Below, piece by piece: positions 50,934 to 59,542 of a DNA stretch of 64,000 bases. How positions within the stretch are numbered: position 1 is the first letter of the stretch; each line of letters begins with the position of its first letter. Below the pieces are notes generated by a model. The model made no database searches. It was not told the DNA's origin and saw only the letters and a program-made list of their open reading frames with translations. The translations under genes and the position numbers were made by a program. This stretch comes from an uncultured Clostridium sp. Its GTDB lineage: Bacteria > Bacillota > Clostridia > Lachnospirales > Lachnospiraceae. The stretch covers positions 186,001 through 250,000 of the forward strand of contig UQBG01000001.1 of assembly GCA_900539185.1 (NCBI GenBank). Direction: 5' to 3'.

Positions 50934-51506
50934 CTATTCCTCTTCTACCTCTATCTGTTTCTTTTCTTTTTGTCTGTATGCCCAGAACTTATTAATACAA
51001 AAGTTAATTGGTATCGTAACGACCATATTCAGAAACGGTGCCAGTGATACCGCCACATCCGTAGCGGATAACTGCAGTCCAAAACCTGTCAGCCACTGTG
51101 CCACTCCACCCAGATACTGTTCGATATGCACGACCTTCAGCCAAAGTGCCAGCAACACTGCTGTCAGGAATAAACCAGAAAATGCATAAGATATATAGGT
51201 CTTAATCAAAACCTTCCACCATACCCGGTGCTCTCCACCTTCCTGTTCCTTAAACACAAATTTACTCTGCCAGATATAAGCATTTAACACACTGATCACA
51301 AAGCCAACGACATTTGCAATCTGTACCTTTATATCATCTGTCATCGTCGATGCACCCAGTATCCAGTAATATGTCAGCGAATATGTGACATAGGATACTA
51401 CTGTATTGGATACACCAACCAGTCCAAACTTTATAAACTGCCAAACAGCAGATAAGCCTTTTTTCGGCTTATCTGCTTCTGTTTTCTTTTCTTCCGTCTC
51501 ATTCAT
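50934..51506 (-). CDS. GtrA family membrane protein (probable lipid-linked sugar flippase)
   Basis: 190 aa with four membrane helices: FIKFGLVGVSNTVVSYVTYSL, IANVVGFVISVLNAYIWQSKFVF, YISYAFSGLFLTAVLLALWL and VSLAPFLNMVVTIPINFCINKFWAYR. The FGxVGxxNT start and the KFWAYR end are the GtrA signature. Both tails are charged and cytoplasmic. It sits between rfbH and the GtrB-like gene, the standard GtrA-GtrB partnership known from phage serotype-conversion cassettes, which supports out-of-membrane decoration of a polymer. Confidence 0.92.
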   Translation of the reverse strand: MNETEEKKTEADKPKKGLSAVWQFIKFGLVGVSNTVVSYVTYSLTYYWILGASTMTDDIKVQIANVVGFVISVLNAYIWQSKFVFKEQEGGEHRVWWKVLIKTYISYAFSGLFLTAVLLALWLKVVHIEQYLGGVAQWLTGFGLQLSATDVAVSLAPFLNMVVTIPINFCINKFWAYRQKEKKQIEVEEE

Positions 51507-51530
51507 GTTGAAACCCTTTACTTCTTTCTA

Positions 51531-52868
51531 TTACTGAAGTGCTTCTTTAATTGTCTTTGCCATGTAGTCGATCATCTCGTCTGTCATACCCGGATATACA
51601 CCCACCCAGAACGTTTCGTTCATAATACGATCTGTATTTGTTAAATCGCCGACGATTCTATATCCTTTTCCTGACTTCCGCATTTCATCAAAGCAAGGAT
51701 GCTTGATCAGATTGCCCGCAAACAACATACGTGTCTGTACGCCATGCTGCTCCACATACTGAACCACATGATTCCGATCTACCCCTTCCTTACAAGTGAT
51801 CAAGAATCCAAACCAGCTCGGAATCGAGTTTTCACATGGTTCCGGCAGAATCAATTTATCCTCTGTACCGGCCAGTGCTGCCTTCAGTCGATCAAAGTTA
51901 TGACGACGACGTTCTACAAATCCCGGGAACTTCACAATCTGTGCACACCCAACTGCTGCCTGCATATCTGTTGCCTTTAAGTTATATCCAAAATGAGAAT
52001 ATACATACTTATGATCATATCCTAACGGAAGCTCTCCATACTGCTTGTCAAACCGGTGTCCACACAGGTTATCATGTCCGGATGGGCAGACACAGTCGCG
52101 TCCCCAGTCACGGAAGGAACGAATACACTTATTGAGCAGTGCATTGTTTGTATAAACAGCTCCGCCTTCGCCCATCGTCATATGATGTGGAGGGTAAAAG
52201 CTGGATGTACCAATATCACCGATCGTACCCGTGAACTTTTCTTCTCCATCTATGATATACTTGGAACCTAACGCATCGCAGTTATCCTCTACCAGCCACA
52301 GTCCGTGTTTATCACAGAATGCTTTCACTGCCTTCAGATCAAATGGATTCCCCAGTGTATGGGCAACCATCACTGCCTTTGTCTTATCGGAATATGCTTC
52401 CTCCAGCTTTGTTACATCGATATTATACTGTGGAATCGTTACGTCTACGAATACCGGAATCGCACCATACTGAATCACAGGAGCTACTGTCGTTGGGAAG
52501 CCGGCAGCTACGGTAATGACCTCATCCCCTCTCCGGATTGCACGATCACCCAACAATGGAGAGGTCAGTGCCATAAATGCATTCAGATTTGCAGAAGATC
52601 CGGAGTTTACTAAAGAACAGTACTTTACTCCTAAGTAATCTGCAAATTTCTTTTCAAACTCATCCGTGTACCGTCCGGCAGTTAACCAGAACTCCAGTGC
52701 ACTGTCTACCAGATTACACATTTCTTCATGGTCATATACACGAGATGCATACGGAATTCGATCTCCTTCCTTAAACGGCCCCTTTTTATTGTGATAGGTA
52801 TCACAATAATCTGCCACCATATCTAATATCTGCTTCTTTGCCTGATCCTCTGTCATATTCTCAAACAT
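51531..52868 (-). CDS. rfbH: CDP-6-deoxy-L-threo-D-glycero-4-hexulose-3-dehydrase (E1)
   Basis: PMP- and [2Fe-2S]-dependent C3 dehydrase that begins removal of the 3-hydroxyl of CDP-4-keto-6-deoxyglucose. At 445 aa it has the DegT fold, but the usual PLP lysine is His228 (FYPPHHMTMGEGGAVY), as in true RfbH/E1. The iron-sulfur ligands are present: Cys197 (VEDNCDALG) and C259-x-C261-x7-C269 (RDCVCPSGHDNLCG). So it deoxygenates, not transaminates. The usual NADH-dependent E3 reductase (RfbI/DdhD/AscD) is not in the window. It follows rfbG by 11 bases. Confidence 0.95.
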   Translation of the reverse strand: MFENMTEDQAKKQILDMVADYCDTYHNKKGPFKEGDRIPYASRVYDHEEMCNLVDSALEFWLTAGRYTDEFEKKFADYLGVKYCSLVNSGSSANLNAFMALTSPLLGDRAIRRGDEVITVAAGFPTTVAPVIQYGAIPVFVDVTIPQYNIDVTKLEEAYSDKTKAVMVAHTLGNPFDLKAVKAFCDKHGLWLVEDNCDALGSKYIIDGEEKFTGTIGDIGTSSFYPPHHMTMGEGGAVYTNNALLNKCIRSFRDWGRDCVCPSGHDNLCGHRFDKQYGELPLGYDHKYVYSHFGYNLKATDMQAAVGCAQIVKFPGFVERRRHNFDRLKAALAGTEDKLILPEPCENSIPSWFGFLITCKEGVDRNHVVQYVEQHGVQTRMLFAGNLIKHPCFDEMRKSGKGYRIVGDLTNTDRIMNETFWVGVYPGMTDEMIDYMAKTIKEALQ

Positions 52869-52879
52869 CTTTTTTCTCC

Positions 52880-53950
52880 TTATAAATTTATATTATTATA
52901 CTCTGCAATCTGCTTATCCATAATCGCCGGTATATCACCATCTGCAAAATACACCTTCGTCCACTCTACAACCTTGTCCAATGCTTCCGCTACATTCCAG
53001 CGCGGTTTCCATCCAAAGGTTGTCTTTAACTTTGAGCAGTCTAACTTTAGGAAGTTCGCTTCATGAGGTCCACCGTCATACTTGTTGATCCATTTGAGAC
53101 CTTCTCCCCATTTCTCGCAGAACATCGTTACAATATCTCCGGTCGTTACACAGTCCAGATCATCCGGTCCTACATTATAATAGTCTGCAAAACTTCCATC
53201 TTCATACTGACGCTCTGCTATCATCAGATATGCCATGACAGGCTCCAGTACATGCTGATATGGCCGGGTAGAATGCGGATTCCGTACAACCATATCTTCT
53301 TTCTTCTGTGCTGCCCGAACGCAGTCCGGTATAATTCGATCATTCGCAAAATCACCGCCGCCAATCACATTACCGGCTCTGGAGGTAGAGATTGCAACCC
53401 TTCCATCTCCAAAGAAAGAGTTCTTATAGCTATGTGTCACCAGTTCCGAACAGGATTTACTATTCGAATATGGATCATATCCATCTAACGGCTCGTTTTC
53501 ACGATATCCCCATGCCCATTCATTATTCTTATAAACCTTATCCGTCGTTACATTCACAAATGATTTCACACAATCATTCAACCGAATACACTCCAGAACA
53601 TTTACCGTTCCCATGACATTCGTCTCATAGGTATATACCGGATTCTTATAGGAATCCCGCACGATTGGCTGTGCCGCCATATGAATCACAATCTCCGGCT
53701 GTGCCTGTTCAAACACCTGCTTTAAGTGATCCAGATCCCGAATATCTCCGATCACAGATGTCATCCTGTGCTCTACATCTGCCATAGAAAACAAATTCGG
53801 TGTCGTTGGCGGATTCAGGGAATAACCGGTCAGAATCGCTCCTGCATTTACAAGCACCCGACTCATCCATGATCCTTTAAATCCGGTATGTCCGGTCAAT
53901 AACACTTTCTTTCCCTTATAAAATTCAAGGTTCAAACCACATGTTTCCAT
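52880..53950 (-). CDS. rfbG: CDP-glucose 4,6-dehydratase
   Basis: Forms CDP-4-keto-6-deoxy-D-glucose. The 356-residue SDR starts LEFYKGKKVLLTGHTGFKGSWM, whose GHTGFKGSW is diagnostic for this enzyme, then HMAAQPIVRDSYKNPVYTYETN, the catalytic Tyr/Lys in DPYSNSKSCSELV and RAGNVIGGGDFANDRIIPD. The start follows GGGAGG, overlapping the end region of rfbF (three-base gap). All four pathway-specific substrate loops I can recall are intact. Confidence 0.96.
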   Translation of the reverse strand: METCGLNLEFYKGKKVLLTGHTGFKGSWMSRVLVNAGAILTGYSLNPPTTPNLFSMADVEHRMTSVIGDIRDLDHLKQVFEQAQPEIVIHMAAQPIVRDSYKNPVYTYETNVMGTVNVLECIRLNDCVKSFVNVTTDKVYKNNEWAWGYRENEPLDGYDPYSNSKSCSELVTHSYKNSFFGDGRVAISTSRAGNVIGGGDFANDRIIPDCVRAAQKKEDMVVRNPHSTRPYQHVLEPVMAYLMIAERQYEDGSFADYYNVGPDDLDCVTTGDIVTMFCEKWGEGLKWINKYDGGPHEANFLKLDCSKLKTTFGWKPRWNVAEALDKVVEWTKVYFADGDIPAIMDKQIAEYNNINL

Positions 53951-53953
53951 TCT

Positions 53954-54733
53954 TTAGTCCTCCCACACCTTCCAAGGGGCTCTGCCATCGGCAATCATTT
54001 CTTCCAACTGATTCTTGTCTCTGGTTGTATCCATACACTTCCAGAATCCGTCATGAAAGTATGCCTTCAGTTGTCCTTCGCTTGCGAGTTGCTCTAATGG
54101 TGCCTTCTCAAATACGGTACTATCGCCTTCGATATAATCAAACACTTCTGGGTTTAATACCATATATCCTCCATTGATTACACTACCATCCCGATCCTGC
54201 TTCTCACGGAACTTATGAATCGTTCCTTCCGAATCAATATCCAGAACACCAAACTGCTGTCCGACATTCACCGCTGTCATCGTAGCAATCTTGCCGTGAG
54301 ACTGATGAAACTTCACCAATTCATCAATATTTACATTTGATACTCCATCTCCGTAAGTCAGCATAAACGGTTCATCACCTACATACTTCTGAATCCGTTT
54401 TACTCGACCACCGGTCATCGTGTTCAAACCGGTATCTACCAATGTTACCTTCCATGGATCCGTATAGGACTTATGAACCTCCATCGCTCCATTATTTGCA
54501 AAATCAAAGGTAATGTCACTTGTATGCAGATAATAATCCGCAAACCACTCCTTAATAACATGCTGCTTATATCCACAGCAAATAATGAACTCATTATATC
54601 CAAAAGAAGAATAGTACTTCATAATATGCCAAAGTATCGGCTTTCCCCCGATCTCTACCATTGGCTTTGGCTTCAGATAACTCTCTTCACTGATTCTTGT
54701 ACCGAATCCTCCGGCAAGCAATACAACCTTCAT
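53954..54733 (-). CDS. rfbF: Glucose-1-phosphate cytidylyltransferase
   Basis: Makes CDP-glucose, entering the 3,6-dideoxyhexose route. The 259 residues begin MKVVLLAGGFGTRISEES with LKPKPMVEIGGKPILWHIM, then LTYGDGVSNVNIDELVKFH (metal Asp) and NGGYMVLNPEVFDYI; the cytidylyl- rather than uridylyl- or thymidylyl-type pattern is distinctive. AAGGAGG gives a strong start. It is the first gene behind a promoter at 54773-54801, so rfbFGH and the genes after it form an operon separable from the upstream glycosyltransferase genes. Confidence 0.96.
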   Translation of the reverse strand: MKVVLLAGGFGTRISEESYLKPKPMVEIGGKPILWHIMKYYSSFGYNEFIICCGYKQHVIKEWFADYYLHTSDITFDFANNGAMEVHKSYTDPWKVTLVDTGLNTMTGGRVKRIQKYVGDEPFMLTYGDGVSNVNIDELVKFHQSHGKIATMTAVNVGQQFGVLDIDSEGTIHKFREKQDRDGSVINGGYMVLNPEVFDYIEGDSTVFEKAPLEQLASEGQLKAYFHDGFWKCMDTTRDKNQLEEMIADGRAPWKVWED

Positions 54734-54772
54734 CTTTCTACCTCCTTATATTTCCTAATCATAATCCCTATT

Positions 54773-54801
54773 ATTTTACACCATACGTCACAACATGTAA
54801 A
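54773..54801 (-). promoter_or_regulatory. Promoter of the rfbFGH operon
   Basis: Minus-strand TTTACA (54796-54801), 17-base spacer, TAAAAT (54773-54778), in the 99-base gap before rfbF. Confidence 0.65.
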
Positions 54802-54832
54802 TCCCATTTTAATAATTCTGTAACATTTATCA

Positions 54833-56587
54833 TCACTCTGTTTTTAAAACCTTTATAGTCGTCACATCTATATCTGCAAGTACCAATTCATATATGACAC
54901 CCTCTTCTGCCTCCTTTACCTTTTTCTGAGTTGTCAAATCTAACGTCTGCCACTCCCCCTCCTTTATATAAGCCACATTATCCACATCACTATCATTTAT
55001 ATATAGATATACCCTCTGTACCTTTTGTTCGCCATCCAATTGCCCATCCTGCCCCAGCACCACACATCCATTTGTCTGATCCGCATAGCTCCAAACATAC
55101 CAGGCTATATCCGGTCTCTCCGCTTCCGCTGTTTGCTGATTCAAGATGTTCAATTTCTTTTTTGCCGCCAGTGCATAAAATGTATCAACCTCTTCCCTGT
55201 CAAAATAATAATCGCTCATCAGCACAACCGGCTCCTGCTGATCAACCACATCAAATATCCCCATATTTCCTGCATTCTGTATATTTTCGTACGGATACCG
55301 ATAATACAAATTTTCAATATCAACGGATGTACGCGCCTCCATCTCCTGCATCAGTACAATCGGAATATTCAGTATAATCAATCCCACTATAATGCCATGT
55401 CCAATTCTCGGTTTACTCTTCGTAACCAACAAGATTCCGGCTAATATTGTTACTGCCAACCCCAAACTCTGTATTAGCGTTGTAATATGTCCTATTCCCC
55501 AATCTAATACTGCTTGATACTTTGCTGATATAGAGATTAGTATTGGCGGCAGAAGCATAATTAACAATCCTATTATTAAAATCCACTGTTTCTTTTTCAC
55601 CTTCTGTGCCTGAGCAAACAAGCGGTTGTTCATATACAACAGAAGGCTCACCATAATGCCTATCAGTAAAATATCCGTCCATTTTAGATGTCTTAAAAGA
55701 TCCCATTTTCCATAGGGAACACCATACAACAATGTTCTGGAACAAAATCTGGCTAACGGTATCGTTGACCATAATTGTTTAAGAAATGTCACTACAACAT
55801 CATGTATTGAAAAATGTATAGTTATACCTGTATATCCGGTTCCTCTCACTCCCAGACGTAATCCTATATTTACCATTAATATTATGCCAAATCCAATAAA
55901 CTGTGGAATCAATGTCCGAAGCGTATGTTTTATATTGCCCGTATAAGCCCATACTACCACAAACGCAAATACCGCCAAGACAAATGCTACCTCATAGGTT
56001 CCAAGTGCCAGGATTAATGTCAAACCTCCAACTACCTTATATCCTACCCTTTTTTTTCTATCAACTTCCTTCCGACGATCTATATCCGCAACCTTTAATG
56101 CACTAAGCAAGGATAGACAGATCCATATCCATGTCAACTGAACCAGCATTTGATAACAATATAAAGCACTTCCGAATTCTCCGGTCAACTGCATACATAG
56201 TGGTATTACCATCATCAATATGTCCCCAAATTCTCTGGAACCGGATACTTTTATTACCACCCGCGCCAATAGGAGACTGCTCAAAAAAAGTGATCCTATC
56301 AACAATGCTTTATAACAAGCCCTTGACGGAATATATGCAAACAGCAGATATGTATAATTTGCAAAAGGAAAAAATCGTCCCGCACGTATCCACTCTCCAA
56401 ATTGCCGTCCCGTTAATGCCCAAACCGAATCATTCATATAATTGACACCTGCTACAGTAGCATTTAACCGGTCATCGGCTGTATAGCTGCTTTGTATTAC
56501 CACCCAGTAATACAAGCCCCAAAACACTATAATTCCCAGCCATATCAATATTCTTTTTTTGTTTTCCTGTAGTATCTGTTCTTTCAT
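54833..56587 (-). CDS. Polytopic membrane protein, GT-C glycosyltransferase-like
   Basis: 584 aa. I recognise no precise family. Roughly eleven hydrophobic helices fill residues 12-430; the first outer loop contains QSSYTADDRLNATVAGVN, an Asp-Asp pair placed where GT-C enzymes keep catalytic acids. The last 150 residues are soluble (NMGIFDVVDQQEPVVLMSDYYF, YLYINDSDVDNVAYIKEGEW). It follows the next membrane gene by 14 bases. Likely a polyprenyl-phosphate-sugar-dependent transferase; O-antigen ligase or polymerase is an alternative that the acidic loop argues against. The ribosome site is weak (AAGAAAGA). Confidence 0.72.
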   Translation of the reverse strand: MKEQILQENKKRILIWLGIIVFWGLYYWVVIQSSYTADDRLNATVAGVNYMNDSVWALTGRQFGEWIRAGRFFPFANYTYLLFAYIPSRACYKALLIGSLFLSSLLLARVVIKVSGSREFGDILMMVIPLCMQLTGEFGSALYCYQMLVQLTWIWICLSLLSALKVADIDRRKEVDRKKRVGYKVVGGLTLILALGTYEVAFVLAVFAFVVVWAYTGNIKHTLRTLIPQFIGFGIILMVNIGLRLGVRGTGYTGITIHFSIHDVVVTFLKQLWSTIPLARFCSRTLLYGVPYGKWDLLRHLKWTDILLIGIMVSLLLYMNNRLFAQAQKVKKKQWILIIGLLIMLLPPILISISAKYQAVLDWGIGHITTLIQSLGLAVTILAGILLVTKSKPRIGHGIIVGLIILNIPIVLMQEMEARTSVDIENLYYRYPYENIQNAGNMGIFDVVDQQEPVVLMSDYYFDREEVDTFYALAAKKKLNILNQQTAEAERPDIAWYVWSYADQTNGCVVLGQDGQLDGEQKVQRVYLYINDSDVDNVAYIKEGEWQTLDLTTQKKVKEAEEGVIYELVLADIDVTTIKVLKTE

Positions 56588-56601
56588 TTCTTTCTTAAAA
56601 T

Positions 56602-58356
56602 TTATTCATTTAATATATAAAACCATAATCTACCATTCTCACTCACAAGAGATACGTCCCCGACCTCATTTTTCAGTTCTGCCTGTAGTATAGATAACTC
56701 ATCCGCTGTATATGCATATGTGTCAATATAGATACCTGTAAATCCCTGTTCCCGCATTAACACTAGCTGTTCCTCTAATGTTTTTTGCGATATCTGTCTC
56801 TGCCATTGATCGGCCTCTCTTCCTTTTACCGCACAATAGGACCAACGTAATGTATCAGAGTGCAAATATCCTCTTAGATGAGAATAATCAACCATATTAT
56901 TCACTGCCCCCTGTTCCGGATATACAACATATGGCATTTGAAAAATCATCCCTTCCGGCTGCATATTTTCAATTTGCTTCACAAATGCTTCATCACTATC
57001 ATAATCCGCCTTTATACCATCATAATTCGGAACAAATGCCGGTGATGTCTGATCCCATATTCCAATACACAGCAATACTGCCGGCACAATGTACTGCAGA
57101 ATTTTTTTATTCTTCTCTGCCTTCCATTTATCAAAGATTCTGTCTAATATTAAGCATATTGTAATAACGGAAAACATAGCAATATATATGCAAATACGGT
57201 TATAGCAACGAATTAAACTAAACAAAAATCCGATTATACTCGAGAAACTTCCGACGGTTCCAATCAAAAGTGCCGCCAGATTCAGAACAGAAAGTTTTCT
57301 TATATCCTCATAATTTTCCTTTTGTTTTCTTACTATAAATAAAGAAAACAATAATATCAAAAATCCAATTGACATAATCAATCCAAGTGATACCGTAGTA
57401 TTCTCATTTGACAGTAAAAAACTATCATAAGCAGAACGCAAATCTGCCAGCTTTGATATGCGATGTCCGGATATCGGCAATATCAGTTGAACCAGTTTCA
57501 TAGAATAGATCTCCGCTCCAGCCGCAGAGCGTTCAACCGCCTCTGAATTCCGACCGTTTTGAAGCCAGTATATCAAGGATGGGCTAACCGCCAATATCAG
57601 ACTGACTGCAATCATCCCTATTCCGGCCAGTTCCTGTCTGCACCGCTTCCATGATATCTGATTCAATAATTTGTACCCTATACTGACACACAGAAAAAAG
57701 CATGCAAAATATGCATAATAAACTCCTGTCAACCCCATACAACCGAAAATCAATACATGTCCGACATTCTTCCAAGTCAGCCATCGTCCATTTTCCTTCT
57801 TCCAGACAGTCTCCCCTCTCATAAACAACACTACATAATATACCATAAGCGGAACCATAAAATACTCACTCAGATATAAGTGTCCTATATTACGGAAAAA
57901 ATGATATGGAAGAAACGCATACAAAACCGCTCCCAACATTCCTGTCCATCTTGATATTCCCAGATGTTTTAATACAAAATATGCCGACCATGCCACCAAT
58001 ACATATCCCAGTAAATAAAATATGTTTAATGCTAATACCCAATTATTTGTAACCATTACACATATTTTCTCCAGAAGGTTCAAAAGCACTTCTCCCGTAG
58101 TTGCATCATAGGAATTTGTTCCTTGTACATTTGGTGCTCCAAGCAGAGGATTTGTATAGAACCACCCTTCTTCCTGAATCGTCTTTATTGTCATGGCTGC
58201 AGTCATATCATCTCCCTGCCCATATTGCAATGGATATTTGGCCAGATCTGCCCGCCATAGCTGTAAAACAAACAATAACCCAATTATTACCAGCCCCATA
58301 ACAACTATATAATCTATGCCAGATAACAGATGCTTTTTCAGAACTTGTTTACTCAC
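56602..58356 (-). CDS. Polytopic membrane protein, GT-C-like, with YGQGDD loop
   Basis: The best start is GTG at 58356 (after P15 in the longer frame to 58401), six bases after AAGGAGG. That gives 584 aa and an eight-base overlap with the upstream gene's stop. About twelve helices; the first outer loop reads PLQYGQGDDMTAAMTIKTIQ with a GT-C-type acidic pair, and FLPYHFFRNIGHLYLSEYF is a conserved-looking re-entrant segment. The C-terminal 110 residues are soluble (VVYPEQGAVNNMVDYSHLRG, GFTGIYIDTYAYTADEL). Substrate unknown; probably transfers sugars on the outer face. Confidence 0.72.
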   Translation of the reverse strand: MSKQVLKKHLLSGIDYIVVMGLVIIGLLFVLQLWRADLAKYPLQYGQGDDMTAAMTIKTIQEEGWFYTNPLLGAPNVQGTNSYDATTGEVLLNLLEKICVMVTNNWVLALNIFYLLGYVLVAWSAYFVLKHLGISRWTGMLGAVLYAFLPYHFFRNIGHLYLSEYFMVPLMVYYVVLFMRGETVWKKENGRWLTWKNVGHVLIFGCMGLTGVYYAYFACFFLCVSIGYKLLNQISWKRCRQELAGIGMIAVSLILAVSPSLIYWLQNGRNSEAVERSAAGAEIYSMKLVQLILPISGHRISKLADLRSAYDSFLLSNENTTVSLGLIMSIGFLILLFSLFIVRKQKENYEDIRKLSVLNLAALLIGTVGSFSSIIGFLFSLIRCYNRICIYIAMFSVITICLILDRIFDKWKAEKNKKILQYIVPAVLLCIGIWDQTSPAFVPNYDGIKADYDSDEAFVKQIENMQPEGMIFQMPYVVYPEQGAVNNMVDYSHLRGYLHSDTLRWSYCAVKGREADQWQRQISQKTLEEQLVLMREQGFTGIYIDTYAYTADELSILQAELKNEVGDVSLVSENGRLWFYILNE

Positions 58357-59542
58357 GGGTATCCTCCTTATTTTCAGATACATATGCAATGATACGATCA
58401 AATTTCTCCATAATAATATCCCACTTAAAGTATGTATTTACATACTGATATCCATTTTCGCCCATTTGCTTCCATATGTCTGGGTGTTCTTTAAGATGGC
58501 GAAGGCAACCCTCAAATTCAAAATAATTCGTATAGTACAAACCGCCATTACTCTTTGTACAATGACCTTTTAACACATCACATATCCCATTTACCAACAC
58601 TGCTCGTCTCAGCTCCATTGCTTCCAATACCGAAATAGACAAGCTTTCATACTTAGATGGCAAAATCAGAGCCTCCGCTCCTTGAATACCGTTGAATTTA
58701 TCCTCATCACTCACAAACCCAAGACTGATAATATCCTCGTGCTTTGGAATCTTCATAACAGCTTTTCCCATCAACACTAATTTCAAATCATCCTGATTCC
58801 GCTTCTTATATTCCAAAAAATACTGAAACATCTTATGGCAGTCTTTACCATAATCAATTCTACCCACATATACAATATATCGTTCCAAGCCATATTTCTT
58901 CTTAAAACTACTGCTATCAATATCGGCCGGGACGTCTATTCCCACACCCATTACATCATTCTTAATATTTTCCACATGGAACTGGTTCTGTACCAGTCTG
59001 CGCTCCTCATCTGTTAAGAATACATATGCCTTTGGCATTTTAAAGTTTGGCTCATATAACCTAAAATGCAAATATGGTTCCTGATGAGCCGTCGGTATAA
59101 AAATCAGTCGATCTGCCACAACCGGAATACTCTTGACTGCCTGATAGTATAGATAAGTTACAACGATCACAACATCGTACTCTTCTTTATGTTCTTTCAG
59201 ATACTCAATCAGATCCGGCACATACGGCCCCATCTCTTCAATCCACTTTTCTGCCTTTTCCGCAGGAATATCCAGCGTTAAATGCATGTCAATATCCAAG
59301 GCTGTAAATACTTTGGGCTGTCTTTCATGATGCGTAGGGAATCTCCGAACCTTAATGCCATTTACTTCTGATACTCCCGGTTTATATTGATTCTTCCAAG
59401 TAACATAATCTACTGCACAGGATGTCAAAACCTCAACGTCATATTTCTCACTTAGCTTTTCTGCAATCATCCGAGTGTATAATTCTGACCCACCATTCAC
59501 TTCTAAGCCATATCTTTGATTAATTAATGCTATCTTTTTCAT
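58349..59542 (-). CDS. Family 4 glycosyltransferase
   Basis: 397 aa GT-B retaining transferase. N-domain INQRYGLEVNGGSELYTRMIAEKLSE with the donor glycine loop, PTAHQEPYLHFRLYEP near the hinge, and C-domain YIVYVGRIDYGKDCHKMFQYF. The nucleotide-sugar site E-x7-E lies in LPSKYESLSISVLEAMELRRAVLV. No membrane helix; probably acts on the inner face on a lipid-linked intermediate. It overlaps the preceding GT4 gene by 23 bases, and the two are the only GT4 genes here. Confidence 0.9.
   Translation of the reverse strand: MKKIALINQRYGLEVNGGSELYTRMIAEKLSEKYDVEVLTSCAVDYVTWKNQYKPGVSEVNGIKVRRFPTHHERQPKVFTALDIDMHLTLDIPAEKAEKWIEEMGPYVPDLIEYLKEHKEEYDVVIVVTYLYYQAVKSIPVVADRLIFIPTAHQEPYLHFRLYEPNFKMPKAYVFLTDEERRLVQNQFHVENIKNDVMGVGIDVPADIDSSSFKKKYGLERYIVYVGRIDYGKDCHKMFQYFLEYKKRNQDDLKLVLMGKAVMKIPKHEDIISLGFVSDEDKFNGIQGAEALILPSKYESLSISVLEAMELRRAVLVNGICDVLKGHCTKSNGGLYYTNYFEFEGCLRHLKEHPDIWKQMGENGYQYVNTYFKWDIIMEKFDRIIAYVSENKEDTRE

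Noticed and set aside
51531..52868. DegT-type sugar aminotransferase
   Set aside because: The PLP lysine is replaced by His228 and iron-sulfur cysteines are present, which define the RfbH dehydrase.
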